Shown piece after piece: positions 1-11,962 of a stretch of 64,000 bases of DNA (positions are counted from its first letter, which is position 1; every line of letters begins with the position of its first letter). The DNA is from Desulfovibrio sp. MES5. Lineage in GTDB: Bacteria > Desulfobacterota > Desulfovibrionia > Desulfovibrionales > Desulfovibrionaceae. The DNA is taken from positions 1-64,000 of the forward strand of contig NZ_MJUZ01000049.1 in assembly GCF_002237645.1 (NCBI RefSeq). The letters are read 5' to 3'. The translations under genes and the position numbers were made by a program. The notes under the pieces are model-generated. The model made no database searches, was not told where the DNA came from, and saw nothing but the letters and a program-made list of their open reading frames with translations.

Positions 1-215
1 GGGCTTACGGATAGCGACAGCGGTTCTTCCACTTAGATGCCGTGTAACCAAGTACTGTCTTCAGGCGTATTTTCATGCGACCCAACGCCTGAAGCAAGGC
101 TTCCAAGACGACCGCTTCGGCGCGTAACAGCGCAATAAATTGCGCTTGCACCTCTGCGGCAGGCGTCTGCTCCCGCATCCGCCAGAGCAATTTCAAAATG
201 AAATTGCTCTAAAGC
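1..215. repeat. Intergenic repeat family R2, copy 1 (truncated by window edge)
   Basis: Non-coding stretch similar to 63222-63556 in the same orientation and to 37300-37700 in reverse orientation. Shared blocks include a 'cttacg(g)at(a/g)gcgacagcg' segment and a 'tgctgtcttcaagcgta'-like segment. It ends in an inverted repeat at 184-210, AGAGCAATTTCA / TGAAATTGCTCT with a 3-nt loop, which also closes the 63.5 kb copy. The similarity was read by eye; no alignment score was computed. Confidence 0.6.
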
Positions 216-224
216 AAGACTGCC

Positions 225-1004
225 CTAAAACGTGTCCTGCATGCTATACAGTTTTCCCGGCTTCTGCCCGGCCAGCCATGCGGCGGCCCGCAACGCGCCC
301 TGCGCGAAATTTTCACGCGAATGGGCCTGATGGGTAACTTCAATGCGTTCGCCAGGTCCCATAAAGTACACGGTATGCACGCCCACTACATCGCCGCCGC
401 GAATGGCCTGAATGCCTATCTGCGCCTTGGGCCTTTCGCCGATGATGCCGTCGCGCGAGGAACAGCGCACATCATTAAGCTCCCAGTCACGCGCTTCGGC
501 CAGGCATTCGCCCAGGGTCAGAGCCGTGCCGCTGGGGCTGTCCTTTTTGCGGTTGTGGTGCAGTTCCACCATTTCGATGTCGTACGTATCGCCCAGAGCG
601 CGCGTCAGTTCCGGCAGAATCTTGTACAGCACATTAATGCCAATGCTCATGTTGGATGACCAGAAAATGGGTGCGCGCTTTGCCAGTTCCCTCAGTTCGT
701 CCTTTTCTTCATCCGTAAAGCCCGTGGTGCCGATAACGAGGGCGCGGCCGCTTTCGGCCACGGTGCGGGCCGACCGCAGGCTCACGGCTGGCGCGGTAAA
801 GTCGATGGTTACCGCCCCCGGAGCCTGGGGCAGCACGGCCGCCAGGTTGTCCCCCACGGGGCACGGCGATCCGGCCAGCTTTCCCACATGTTCTTTGCTG
901 TCCACCAAACCGGCGAGGCTGAACGCCGGTTCTGCGGCTACGAGTTGGCTGATGGTTCTGCCCATGCGTCCGTTAGCCCCTACCACGATGATGGATGTGC
1001 TCAT
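225..1004 (-). CDS. dapB: 4-hydroxy-tetrahydrodipicolinate reductase DapB
   Basis: 259 residues. It reduces hydroxy-tetrahydrodipicolinate with NAD(P)H in the cytoplasmic diaminopimelate/lysine pathway. The N-terminus has the Rossmann nucleotide loop (VVGANGRMGR, about residues 7-16). The catalytic and substrate-binding stretch ELHHNRKKDSPSGTAL matches the family signature E(L/A)HHxxKxDxPSGTA. The C-terminus (VHTVYFMGPGE, THQAHSRENFAQGALRAA) is also typical, and the length is normal for DapB. It starts 23 nt after the stop of ligA on the same strand, so the two are probably co-transcribed. Identification is firm. Confidence 0.96.
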   Translation of the reverse strand: MSTSIIVVGANGRMGRTISQLVAAEPAFSLAGLVDSKEHVGKLAGSPCPVGDNLAAVLPQAPGAVTIDFTAPAVSLRSARTVAESGRALVIGTTGFTDEEKDELRELAKRAPIFWSSNMSIGINVLYKILPELTRALGDTYDIEMVELHHNRKKDSPSGTALTLGECLAEARDWELNDVRCSSRDGIIGERPKAQIGIQAIRGGDVVGVHTVYFMGPGERIEVTHQAHSRENFAQGALRAAAWLAGQKPGKLYSMQDTF

Positions 1005-1027
1005 GCTTTACTCACTTTGCATTCAAA

Positions 1028-3374
<2,347 letters not shown>

Positions 3375-3430
3375 GTTTTAGGGGGTGGGGGAGGAGACCC
3401 TTTTTCAAAAGGGTCCCTCCCCCACAAAGC
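3375..3430. repeat. GC-rich palindromic terminator-like repeat R1, copy A
   Basis: A long inverted repeat: GGGGGAGGAGACCCTTTT pairs with AAAAGGGTCCCTCCCCC, preceded by TTTTAGGGGGTGG and followed by CAAAGCATTT. Near-identical elements occur at 21044-21112, 57292-57360 and 63165-63221. This copy sits just downstream of the uvrB stop, so it probably terminates uvrB transcription (inference from position and structure). Confidence 0.7.
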
Positions 3431-3476
3431 ATTTAAATTAAAATTTCCCCAATAAAAACGCCCCAGTAAAATTGCC

Positions 3477-5516
3477 CTAGTCGGGCAAGGCAATCAAGCG
3501 CGCCCGCAACACCCGGATGCGGTCGCGCAACTGGGCGGCCTGCTCGAATTCCAGATCACGGGCGGCCTGGCGCATTTCCTTTTCAAGCTTGGCCACCAGC
3601 AGGGCCGTATCCTCTGCGGTAAGCGGAACTGCGTCCGGCTCCTGCCCCTTGCCCTTGCCTCGGCCCTTGCCACGCCCGCGTGAAGCGCCATCTTCCACAT
3701 ACAAACTATCCAGCGGAGACTCAAGACTTTTCCGTGTGCTGGTCGGCGTGATGCCGTGTTCTTCGTTATGCGCCGTCTGCCTGGCGCGGCGGCGCGCGGT
3801 TTCGTCCATGGCGGCCTTCATCGAATCCGTCATCTTGTCGGCGTACAGGATGACCCGGCCCTGCGCATTGCGCGCGGCGCGGCCAAATGTCTGAATGAGT
3901 GAACCGACGGATCGCAAAAAGCCTTCCTTGTCCGCGTCCAGAATGCAGACAAGGGACACTTCGGGGATGTCCAGGCCCTCGCGCAGCAGGTTGATGCCCA
4001 CCAGCACGTCAAACTCGCCCATGCGTAGCGCGCGGATGATCTGCATGCGTTCAAGGGTGTCGATGTCAGAATGGAGATAGCGCGCGCGCACCCCCATGTT
4101 GCAGCAGTATTCCGTCAGGTCTTCGGCCATGCGTTTGGTCAGGGTGGTCACAAGCACTCTCTCGCCCCGGCTGACGCGGCCACGGCACTCGCCCAGCAGG
4201 TCTTCCATCTGCCCCTTGGTGGGGCGTACCTCCACCTGGGGATCCACAAGCCCCGTGGGCCGGATGATCTGCTCGGCCACAATGCCCTGCGCCTGATCAC
4301 GCTCGTACTTGCCCGGCGTGGCCGACACATAGACCACCTGATTGAGCAGGGCCGTAAATTCGTTGAACTGTAAAGGCCTGTTGTCCAGGGCCGACGGCAG
4401 GCGAAAGCCGTAGTCCACCAGGGTGGTCTTGCGCGAGCGGTCGCCCTTGTACATGGCCCCCACCTGCGGGACGGTAATGTGCGACTCGTCCACAAAAAGG
4501 AGAAAATCCTTGGGAAAATAGTTGAGCAGGCACGAGGGCGGCTCGCCCGCCACGCGGCCATCAAGGTGGCGGGTATAGTTTTCGATGCCGTTGCAATAGC
4601 CAAGTTCTTCAATCATTTCAAGATCAAGCTGTGTGCGCTGTTCAAGGCGCTGGGCCTCCACAAGCTTGCCCTGTTCTTTGAACAGAATAAGCCGTTCCGC
4701 CAGTTCGTCACGAATGTCGCTGGCGGCGCGCTTGAGGTTATCCTGCGCGGACACGAAGTGGCTGGCCGGGTACAGCACAGTCTTGGACACATCCGCCAGC
4801 ACTTCGCCTGTGAGCGGGTCAATTTCGCGCATGGCGTCGATGTCGTCGCCAAAAAATTCCAGCCGCAGGGCGCGCTCGTGATGGTAGGCCGGGATGATTT
4901 CAAGGGCGTCGCCGCGCACGCGGAACGTGCCGCGGTGGAAGTCATAGTCATTGCGCTCGTAATGCACTTCCACAAGGCGCGTGATGAGTTTGTCCATAGG
5001 GAAATGCTGGCCCACCTCAACGGGAATGACCATCTTTGCGTAGTATTCCGGCGAGCCAAGGCCGTAGATGCACGAGACAGAGGCCACGATTATGACGTCG
5101 CGCCGCGTGAGCAGGGCGTGGGTGGCGGCGTGGCGCAGCTTGTCGATGTTGTCGTTGATGGAAGAATCTTTTTCAATATAGGTGTCAGAGGCCGGCACAT
5201 AGGCCTCTGGCTGGTAATAGTCGTAATAGCTGACAAAATACTCCACGGCATTGCGCGGAAAAAGCGCGCGGAATTCGCCGTACAGCTGGGCGGCCAGGGT
5301 CTTGTTGGGCGCGAGCACCAGGGCCGGGCGGTTGCAGCGGGCAATCACGTTGGCCATGGTAAAGGTCTTGCCGGACCCCGTGACGCCCAGAAGCACCTGG
5401 GCGGGCACCCCTGCCTGAATGTTGCTCACCAGTTCGTCGATGGCCGTGGGCTGGTCGCCTGTGGGAACATAGGATGTTTCCAGGCTGAAAGGGGTAGCGG
5501 ACTTGTCTTCCATCAT
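3477..5516 (-). CDS. uvrB: Excinuclease ABC subunit B (UvrB)
   Basis: 679 residues. The helicase-like damage-verification subunit of nucleotide excision repair, working with UvrA and UvrC. It shows Walker [10 protein letters not shown] (about residue 46), the beta-hairpin motif [12 protein letters not shown], the DEAD-like box FVDESH, helicase motifs [16 protein letters not shown] and QTFGRAARN, and a C-terminal UVR domain ([22 protein letters not shown]) that binds UvrC. A Gly/Arg/Lys-rich linker ([11 protein letters not shown]) precedes the UVR domain. Two adjacent ATG codons could serve as start; the first is used. It is divergent from the hypothetical gene at 5571. Confidence 0.97.
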   Translation of the reverse strand: MMEDKSATPFSLETSYVPTGDQPTAIDELVSNIQAGVPAQVLLGVTGSGKTFTMANVIARCNRPALVLAPNKTLAAQLYGEFRALFPRNAVEYFVSYYDYYQPEAYVPASDTYIEKDSSINDNIDKLRHAATHALLTRRDVIIVASVSCIYGLGSPEYYAKMVIPVEVGQHFPMDKLITRLVEVHYERNDYDFHRGTFRVRGDALEIIPAYHHERALRLEFFGDDIDAMREIDPLTGEVLADVSKTVLYPASHFVSAQDNLKRAASDIRDELAERLILFKEQGKLVEAQRLEQRTQLDLEMIEELGYCNGIENYTRHLDGRVAGEPPSCLLNYFPKDFLLFVDESHITVPQVGAMYKGDRSRKTTLVDYGFRLPSALDNRPLQFNEFTALLNQVVYVSATPGKYERDQAQGIVAEQIIRPTGLVDPQVEVRPTKGQMEDLLGECRGRVSRGERVLVTTLTKRMAEDLTEYCCNMGVRARYLHSDIDTLERMQIIRALRMGEFDVLVGINLLREGLDIPEVSLVCILDADKEGFLRSVGSLIQTFGRAARNAQGRVILYADKMTDSMKAAMDETARRRARQTAHNEEHGITPTSTRKSLESPLDSLYVEDGASRGRGKGRGKGKGQEPDAVPLTAEDTALLVAKLEKEMRQAARDLEFEQAAQLRDRIRVLRARLIALPD

Positions 5517-5570
5517 GTTCTGTTTTGGGGTAAGAAGGTGTGAAATAATACACTAACCACGGGATGTGCT

Positions 5571-6065
5571 ATGGAAAAGATCATCGTGCCCTCGCAGTTC
5601 GACCTGCCGCTGGACAGAATTTACATTGTGGCCGCAACGCTCAAGACCTTCAAGGGCCGCCGCCATGTGGACGTGCAGGTTTTCAGGCCCAACGGCGGTG
5701 ATGAAGAACTGGAAGCCCTGCGCGGCCTTGGCCTGGTGGCTCCCCCCGACCCGTCCATTCCGGCCGAAGTGCTTCAGGGCGCTACGGAAGAAGCCGCCCT
5801 GCGCTGTATTCTCGAAGCCTTCACTGCCGAAGAAAGCCGCGCTCTGGCGGACTATCTTGAACAGCGCTATGCCGATCATATCGAAAAAATCACCGTCTGT
5901 CCGATGGACATACCCGTCCCTATGGGCGTAGCGCCCCTGGCGGGCATTACCGAAGGCAAGAGCACAGGCTTCATCCGTTTTGAGACCGTGCGCGACTATC
6001 CCCTGCCCTTCGTGGCTCACGGGTATTACGACCTGGAAGCCCACGCCCCGCTGGACAGCGAATAG
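5571..6065 (+). CDS. Conserved hypothetical protein, 164 aa
   Basis: Not recognised as a named family. It is soluble, acidic and without signal peptide, transmembrane segment or cysteine motif. It starts 54 nt from the divergent uvrB start. Its last 40 nt overlap the 3' end of aat on the opposite strand, so the two are convergent with overlapping stop regions. Codon use resembles its neighbours and the ORF is uninterrupted, which supports a real gene. No function is proposed. Confidence 0.7.
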   Translation: MEKIIVPSQFDLPLDRIYIVAATLKTFKGRRHVDVQVFRPNGGDEELEALRGLGLVAPPDPSIPAEVLQGATEEAALRCILEAFTAEESRALADYLEQRYADHIEKITVCPMDIPVPMGVAPLAGITEGKSTGFIRFETVRDYPLPFVAHGYYDLEAHAPLDSE

Positions 6066-6850
6066 TCATAGCGTTCACGCCAGGGCTGCCAGACCTGCTC
6101 GTCAGTCACCTTGTGGATTGCATCCCCGCAGATGACATGCTCCGTTGAGGGCAATCCGACGCCGGGTTCCGCATCCGCAGGGGGAGCCAGAGCTTCCCGC
6201 AGCCTTTGCATGAAGGCCTCTCGAGGCAGAAGAACCCCGCCCATCTTCATGATGTGCGGGGTTTCCTGTTGGCAATCCAGCAAGGTCACGCCGCGCAGAC
6301 GCAGCAGGCCCACAAGCCCTGCCAGGGCCGCGCGCGACGCCTCGGAAACAACATGAAACATTGACTCGCCGAAAAACACCCTGCCAAATCCCACGCCATA
6401 CAGCCCCCCGGTCAGTTCCCCATCACGCCATGCCTCAATGCTGTGGGCAAAACCCATGGCATGCAGGCGGTCATACGCCTCGATCATCGCAGGCGTGAGC
6501 CAGGTGCCGCCATGGGGCGTTCGCGCCTGGGCGCAGGCCCGTATGACCCTGCCGAAGGCCGCGTCAAGGGTAAGTTCAAAGGGCTTTTGTCGTAAGGCGC
6601 GGGCACTGCGGGCAGGAAGGCGAAAACCTTCCAGAGGCAGCACGCATCGCGGATCCGGCGACCACCACAGTATGGGCTGCCCGGCCTCGTACCAGGGAAA
6701 AATCCCCCGGCTGTAGGCCGCCAGCAAGCGCTCCGGCCGCAGGTCGCCCCCGAAGCAGAGCAGCCCGTCTTCACGGGCCGCTTCAAGCGGAGGAAACTGG
6801 GCGGCCAGTGCCGCGAAGATCGTCTCCACAGCCTGCCGCCCCGTTATCAA
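6026..6850 (-). CDS. aat: Leucyl/phenylalanyl-tRNA--protein transferase Aat
   Basis: 274 residues. It adds Leu or Phe from aminoacyl-tRNA to proteins with N-terminal Arg or Lys, making N-degrons read by ClpS/ClpAP. Family motifs are visible: YSRGIFPWYEAGQPILWWSPDPR, HGGTWLTPAMIEAY, GFAHSIEAW, GGLYGVGFGRVFFGESMF and LLDCQQETPH. The start codon overlaps the clpA stop by 4 nt, so aat is the last gene of the clpS-clpA-aat unit, a layout that fits the shared N-end-rule function. The C-terminus runs past the usual end and overlaps the opposing gene. Confidence 0.96.
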   Translation of the reverse strand: MITGRQAVETIFAALAAQFPPLEAAREDGLLCFGGDLRPERLLAAYSRGIFPWYEAGQPILWWSPDPRCVLPLEGFRLPARSARALRQKPFELTLDAAFGRVIRACAQARTPHGGTWLTPAMIEAYDRLHAMGFAHSIEAWRDGELTGGLYGVGFGRVFFGESMFHVVSEASRAALAGLVGLLRLRGVTLLDCQQETPHIMKMGGVLLPREAFMQRLREALAPPADAEPGVGLPSTEHVICGDAIHKVTDEQVWQPWRERYDYSLSSGAWASRS

Positions 6851-9456
6851 ACCTTGCTCTTGGGCGGCTTTTTGGCTGCTGTTTCGCGTTTTACAGCGCC
6901 ATCCTTGCCTTGAGTTTCCGCCTTGGCTGAAGAGCCCGCTTTGTTCCTGGCGCGGGGCTTGCCGCCGGATTTTTCCGACGTGCCGGATTTGGCTTTGGCG
7001 CTGCCGGATTTACCGGACTGGCCCGATTTTCCCGATTTGCCAGATTCGTCAGCCTTGGCCTTGGCGCTGCCGGACTTTTCAGTCGTGCTGGCAGCGGCGG
7101 ATTTGGCGCTTTTCGCCTTTTTGGCCGTAGCCGCTCTGGCGGGCGTCTTTGCTTCGGCGCCGGTCGCGTCGAGCACAAGCGCATCGTCAACAACATCAAG
7201 CCGCGCGCTGCCCCCCTTGGAGAGCGAACCGAACAGCAGTTCGTGGGCCAGCTTGTCTTCCAGCTCCGTGCGCAGCAGACGCCGCAGCGGCCTTGCGCCC
7301 ATGGCGGGGTCAAAGCCCTTGCGGGCCAACCATTGCCGGGCGTTTTGGCTCAGATCAAGCTGCACATGGCGCTGTTCAAGGCTGTGGGTGATTTCGCCCA
7401 CAAACTTGTCCACAATGCGCAGCATCATGTCCTCGGTCAGGCTGCCAAAAGGCACGAGAGCGTCGAGCCTGTTGCGGAACTCGGGGCTGAAGGTATTTTC
7501 CACAGCCTTGAGGCCCTTGTGGGCCGCATCCTGCCGCGACGCGCCACCGAACCCCATGGCCGGGCGCGACATGTCGAAGGCCCCGGCATTGGAGGTCATG
7601 ATCAGGATCACGTGCGAGAAGTCCGTTTTCCTGCCCGTATTGTCGGTCAGCGTGGCATAGTCCATCACCTGAAGCAGCACGTTGAAGATGTCGGGATGGG
7701 CCTTTTCCACTTCGTCCAGCAAAACTACGGAATACGGGGCCTTGCGCACGGCCTCGGTGAGCAGGCCGCCCTGATCAAATCCCACATAGCCTGGAGGCGC
7801 GCCGATAAGACGCGACACCGAGTGCTTTTCCATATACTCGCTCATGTCATAGCGCAGAAATTCCACGCCCATGAGCTTGGCAAGGCTGCGGGCCACTTCT
7901 GTCTTGCCCACGCCAGTGGGGCCATAGAACAGAAAGGCTCCTGCCGGGCGCTGCTCCTGACCAAGACCCGCACGAGCTCGCAGAATGGCCCGCACCGTAA
8001 GCTCGATGGCCGGATCCTGGCCGAACACAAGTTCCTTGAGGTCTTTTTCAAGCGAAGCAAGACGGTTGCGTTCCGTACCGGACACGGTACGCACGGGAAT
8101 GCCCGCCATGCGCGCCACAATGCGCTCCACATCGGCAACGCCCACCGTGGGGCGCGTCGCCTTGCCGCCCGCAGCGGATTTGCCGCCCGCAGGCTGTTTG
8201 CGAGAGCCAGTCTGAACGCCACGCCCAAGGCGGACGGCAGCGCCGGATTCGTCCAGCACGTCGATGGCCTTGTCAGGCAGCAGGCGGTCACGCACATGCC
8301 GGGCCGTCAGATCAACCATGGCCTTGACGGCAGTCGGGCTGTATTTGACTTTATGGAAATCGGCATAGCGCTTTTCAAGCCCCTGAAGGATGGCGAGACA
8401 CTCATCGGTATTCGGTTCAGCAAGGTCAATGCGCTGGAACCGCCGGGCCAGGGCTCGGTCCTTTTCAAAGTGGTTGCGAAACTCTTCATAGGTCGTGGAG
8501 CCGATGCAGCGCAAATCGCCGTTGGCCAGCATGGGCTTGAGCAGATTGGAGGCGTCCATTGAGCCGCCGGAAGTGGAGCCCGCCCCCACGATTGTATGAA
8601 TTTCGTCAATAAACAAAATGGCGTCCGGAATTTCCATCAAACGCTGCACCACAGCCTTGAGGCGGCTTTCAAAGTCGCCCCTGTAGCGGGTGCCCGCCAG
8701 CAAAAGCCCCATATCCAGGGCGAACAACTGGGCCTTGGCGAACATTTCCGGCACGTTGCCTTCAACAATACGCAAAGCCAGCCCTTCGGCCAGGGCTGTT
8801 TTGCCTACGCCGGGATCGCCCACAAAAAGCGGATTGTTTTTGCGGCGACGGCACAGCACTTCCACCGCGCGGTCAAGCTCTGTCACGCGCCCCACCAGGG
8901 GGTCTATCTTGCCCTCGCGGGCGCGGGCGGTAAGATCAACGGCGTACTGGGCCAAAGGATCGGCCTTGCCTTCCTTGTCGTCTGCGTCGCCGCCCTGGCC
9001 AGCGCCCTTGGAGCCGCCGCCCTCGTCCATACCGTGCGATACGAATGTCAGGACATCCAGACGCTCCACGCCCTGCTTGCGCAGATAGTAATGGGCATAG
9101 CTTTCTTCTTCATCCATGATGGAAATGAGCAGATCGCCCAGTTCCACGGTGTCGCGCCCGGCGGAACGGATATGACTCAAGGCGCGTTCAAGCACGCGCT
9201 GTACGCCTTCTGTCTGGGCCACTTCATGGCTGCCCGCCAGAGGCACGACTTCCATTTCGCGGTTAAAAAATTCTTCAAGCTGCTCGCGCAGCACGGCCAC
9301 ACTGGCCCCGCTGCCCTCAAGCAGGATACGCCCGCGCATGCTGTTGGTAAGAGCAAAAAGAACATGCTCCACAGTCAGCAGGTCGTGGCGACGCCGGTGC
9401 GCTTCCATAAGGGCGTCACGGATGACGCTTTGAACACTCTTGCTCAACATAGGCAT
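6847..9456 (-). CDS. clpA: ATP-dependent Clp protease ATP-binding subunit ClpA, with long basic C-terminal tail
   Basis: 869 residues. AAA+ unfoldase that feeds substrates to ClpP and partners with ClpS. Visible parts are the N-domain (LMEAHRRRHDLLTVEHVLFAL), AAA-1 Walker A GDPGVGKTALAEGL with LFIDEIH, and AAA-2 Walker A GPTGVGKTEVA with VVLLDEVEKAHPD. The recognisable ClpA part ends near residue 760, followed by about 105 residues of Lys/Ser/Ala/Gly-rich low-complexity sequence (repeats such as SGKSGKSGQSGKSG). That tail is not part of canonical ClpA. A second in-frame ATG two codons in is an alternative start. The gene begins 1 nt after clpS. Confidence 0.96.
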   Translation of the reverse strand: MPMLSKSVQSVIRDALMEAHRRRHDLLTVEHVLFALTNSMRGRILLEGSGASVAVLREQLEEFFNREMEVVPLAGSHEVAQTEGVQRVLERALSHIRSAGRDTVELGDLLISIMDEEESYAHYYLRKQGVERLDVLTFVSHGMDEGGGSKGAGQGGDADDKEGKADPLAQYAVDLTARAREGKIDPLVGRVTELDRAVEVLCRRRKNNPLFVGDPGVGKTALAEGLALRIVEGNVPEMFAKAQLFALDMGLLLAGTRYRGDFESRLKAVVQRLMEIPDAILFIDEIHTIVGAGSTSGGSMDASNLLKPMLANGDLRCIGSTTYEEFRNHFEKDRALARRFQRIDLAEPNTDECLAILQGLEKRYADFHKVKYSPTAVKAMVDLTARHVRDRLLPDKAIDVLDESGAAVRLGRGVQTGSRKQPAGGKSAAGGKATRPTVGVADVERIVARMAGIPVRTVSGTERNRLASLEKDLKELVFGQDPAIELTVRAILRARAGLGQEQRPAGAFLFYGPTGVGKTEVARSLAKLMGVEFLRYDMSEYMEKHSVSRLIGAPPGYVGFDQGGLLTEAVRKAPYSVVLLDEVEKAHPDIFNVLLQVMDYATLTDNTGRKTDFSHVILIMTSNAGAFDMSRPAMGFGGASRQDAAHKGLKAVENTFSPEFRNRLDALVPFGSLTEDMMLRIVDKFVGEITHSLEQRHVQLDLSQNARQWLARKGFDPAMGARPLRRLLRTELEDKLAHELLFGSLSKGGSARLDVVDDALVLDATGAEAKTPARAATAKKAKSAKSAAASTTEKSGSAKAKADESGKSGKSGQSGKSGSAKAKSGTSEKSGGKPRARNKAGSSAKAETQGKDGAVKRETAAKKPPKSKV

Positions 9457-9457
9457 C

Positions 9458-9778
9458 TCAATAAATTTTTTCCATGGTGCATTTGAGGGGGAATCCCGCA
9501 GCCTTGGCCGCCTGATGAACCCTTTTCACCTTGGTCTCAGCTACTTCATGGGTGTATACACCACACTGTCCCACGCCTTGCTGGTGTATCTTCAGCATGA
9601 TGACGGTGGCCTCTTCCGTGGATTTGTGAAAGATGCTGCATAACACAGCCACCACAAAGTCCATACTGGTGTAATCGTCGTTGTGCAGGAGCACCCGATA
9701 GCGGTCGGGCTCCTTCAATTTTTTTTCCACAATGACCTGGCTTTCGCCGCCATTCTGGTTCTCGTTAGAAACGGGCAT
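9458..9778 (-). CDS. clpS: ATP-dependent Clp protease adaptor ClpS
   Basis: 106 residues from the ATG preceded by GGAG at 8-nt spacing; an upstream in-frame ATG at 9796 has no ribosome site. ClpS binds proteins with N-terminal Leu, Phe, Tyr or Trp and delivers them to ClpA. The core motif YRVLLHNDDYTSMDFVV and the C-terminal HEVAETKV segment are diagnostic. It is directly upstream of clpA and in the same operon as aat, which makes the N-degrons it recognises. Confidence 0.96.
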   Translation of the reverse strand: MPVSNENQNGGESQVIVEKKLKEPDRYRVLLHNDDYTSMDFVVAVLCSIFHKSTEEATVIMLKIHQQGVGQCGVYTHEVAETKVKRVHQAAKAAGFPLKCTMEKIY

Positions 9779-9802
9779 GCAATTGCTCCACGGCACAAGT
9801 AT

Positions 9803-10447
9803 TCAGCGCTGTTCAGGGAAAACGGGGCAGTTCTCGTCCGGCAGCCCCAGCTGCTGCCGCCATGCCCGTCTCTGCGTTTCGTCAAACACAAAGGATATTC
9901 TGGGGGGCAGGTTGTTGCGGTGCAACCAATCCTGATGCAGCTGATGATAATTCTTGGTACTGATTGCCACCTTGTCAAGGCCCAGGCTTTTCTGCACGGC
10001 ATTGATGGCCTCTGCCGGGCCTTCCAGTTCCGCCCCCTGCATGAAGGACAGAATATCCAGTTCCACTTCCACGCCGTTCAGTCGCCAGGGCTCGCGGACC
10101 TTCTCATAACGCGCCGTCGGGCTGTAGCCAAGACCTTCAAGGATAAGCTGCATGGCAGCGGCATCTGTCACCCCTACCTCGCGCTCATCCCGCACCTTGC
10201 AGTGCTCCGCCCCGGCCGGAGCCGCAGCGGGCAGCTTCAGGGTCAGTACGCAGCGGGTCTTGTCCGGCCACTCCTGGCTGCGCAAACGCAGCAGCCGCCC
10301 ACTGGAAAAAAGGTCGCCTTGCGGCGTGTCAAAAACCGTATTGGCCTCAAAGTGCGCGCCAAGGCAGCGCGCGCCCTGCTCCCGCAGCCGGTTGCGCAGG
10401 TCGTCCAGATCAACATCCGGGAATTTACGTTCCACTTCCAGCGCCAT
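9803..10447 (-). CDS. CYTH-domain protein (class IV adenylate cyclase/thiamine triphosphatase-like)
   Basis: 214 residues. The N-terminal ExExK signature is present as EVERKF (residues 4-9), followed by alternating Arg/Lys/Glu strands (RLLRLRSQ, CVLTLKLP, DEREVGV, EVELDIL) that form the triphosphate tunnel of CYTH enzymes. Members act on triphosphates, either as CyaB-type adenylate cyclase or as thiamine or inorganic triphosphatase; sequence alone does not decide which. The C-terminal ~40 residues extend past the fold. It lies 2 nt after radA and 24 nt before clpS, so it is probably in the same transcript. Confidence 0.85.
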   Translation of the reverse strand: MALEVERKFPDVDLDDLRNRLREQGARCLGAHFEANTVFDTPQGDLFSSGRLLRLRSQEWPDKTRCVLTLKLPAAAPAGAEHCKVRDEREVGVTDAAAMQLILEGLGYSPTARYEKVREPWRLNGVEVELDILSFMQGAELEGPAEAINAVQKSLGLDKVAISTKNYHQLHQDWLHRNNLPPRISFVFDETQRRAWRQQLGLPDENCPVFPEQR

Positions 10448-10449
10448 GG

Positions 10450-11820
10450 CTATTCCTCCGGCCTCTGGCGACGGTGAAAAAGGCGCTGTTGCAGGGCCGC
10501 AATGGTGGCAATGCCGCCCTTGTCGTCGCCAGGATGCACAATGGGGTCAAAACCCAGCCGCCGGGCCTGGGTGAGGCGCAATTCCTGCGCGGCCACTGGC
10601 CGTATCTGACCGTTGAGGTCCACCTCGCCCCAGAGCACGCATTTTTCCGGCAAGGGCACATCATAATACGATGAAAGCACGGCGGCCACCAGAGCAAGAT
10701 CCAGCCCCGGTTCGTTGAGCTTCATGCCGCCGCCCACCTTGGCATAAATATCCACCTGCCCGAAATTGAGTTTAAGGCGTTTTTCCAGAACGGCCAGCAG
10801 CAGGTGCAGCCGCCCCACGTCAAACCCAAGGGCCGCCCGGCGCGGAATGCTCAAAAAGGTGCGGGACACAAGCGCCTGCACTTCGACGGCAAGCGGACGC
10901 TGCCCATCCACGGCCATGACCACGGCTGTGCCGGATAGCGAAGCGTCGCGCTGGCCCAGAAAAAAGGTGGAAGGGTCGTCAACGATCTGCATGCCCTGCT
11001 GCCCCATGCGGAAAACCAGCAGTTCTTCGTTGGGGCCAAAGCGGTTCTTGAACACGCGCAGCAGGCGGAACATCTGGCGGCGGTCGCCTTCAAGCGAAAT
11101 GACCGTGTCCACCATATGTTCCAGCAGACGCGGCCCGGCGAGCACGCCGTCCTTGGTCACATGCCCCACCAGAATGAGCGTGCAGCCGAGGCGGCGGCAG
11201 GCTTCCAGCAGGGAGGTGGCCACAGCGCGCACCTGGCTGACGTTGCCCGGCAGGCCTTCGGCCTCAAGGCTGGTGAGGGTCTGCACAGAGTCCACCACAA
11301 GCAGGGCCGGATTCTGCGCATTGGCGGCCTCCACCACGTCTTCAACGCGGGACGTGGCGAGCGCCAGCAGGTTTGCGTCAAGCATGCCAAGGCGCTCCGC
11401 CCGGCCCTTGATCTGCGGCAACGACTCTTCGCCGCTGGCGTAGAGCACGGGGCGGCCTCTGGCGGTCATCTCTGCGGCCACAAGCCCTGCCACCTGCAAT
11501 AAAAGCGTGGATTTCCCTATGCCGGGTTCGCCGCCCACAAGAATGGCCGCTCCGGGCACAAGCCCGTTGCCCAGCACCCTGTCCAGCGCCTGCAGGCCGC
11601 TGCCGTAGGGTTCGTAGCCGGAATCCTCCACGTCGCGCAGGGATACGGGACGCCCGGCAGGAGTCTCGCCACCCACTGACGCGCGCGCCTTGCCTGCCGA
11701 GCGCGCCTGCACGGACGCTTCCAGAGTGTTCCACTCATGGCAGCCGGGGCATTGCCCCCGCCATTGCATGGTCTGTGCCCCGCAGGAGGAGCATACATAT
11801 ATTTCACGTAGTTTTGCCAT
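10450..11820 (-). CDS. radA: DNA repair protein RadA
   Basis: 456 residues. A RecA-like branch-migration ATPase that helps process recombination intermediates. It has an N-terminal C4 zinc finger (CSSCGAQTMQWRGQCPGC), Walker A GGEPGIGKSTLLLQ, the RadA-specific KNRFGPNEE motif and a C-terminal Lon-protease-like domain (VGGGMKLNEPGLDLALVAA). First gene of the minus-strand run radA-CYTH-clpS-clpA-aat. Identification is firm. Confidence 0.97.
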   Translation of the reverse strand: MAKLREIYVCSSCGAQTMQWRGQCPGCHEWNTLEASVQARSAGKARASVGGETPAGRPVSLRDVEDSGYEPYGSGLQALDRVLGNGLVPGAAILVGGEPGIGKSTLLLQVAGLVAAEMTARGRPVLYASGEESLPQIKGRAERLGMLDANLLALATSRVEDVVEAANAQNPALLVVDSVQTLTSLEAEGLPGNVSQVRAVATSLLEACRRLGCTLILVGHVTKDGVLAGPRLLEHMVDTVISLEGDRRQMFRLLRVFKNRFGPNEELLVFRMGQQGMQIVDDPSTFFLGQRDASLSGTAVVMAVDGQRPLAVEVQALVSRTFLSIPRRAALGFDVGRLHLLLAVLEKRLKLNFGQVDIYAKVGGGMKLNEPGLDLALVAAVLSSYYDVPLPEKCVLWGEVDLNGQIRPVAAQELRLTQARRLGFDPIVHPGDDKGGIATIAALQQRLFHRRQRPEE

Positions 11821-11962
11821 GATTCAAGATTACGGAAAAAGTCCAGGTGGCGCAAGCTGGCGGGCATGCTTCCACACAAATGGTAAAAAATTCAGGGATA
11901 AGCGGCGCCATCTGGCCCGCGCGGCGGACAGCGGCAAGACGACGGGGGGGGCGGGGCTGCGC

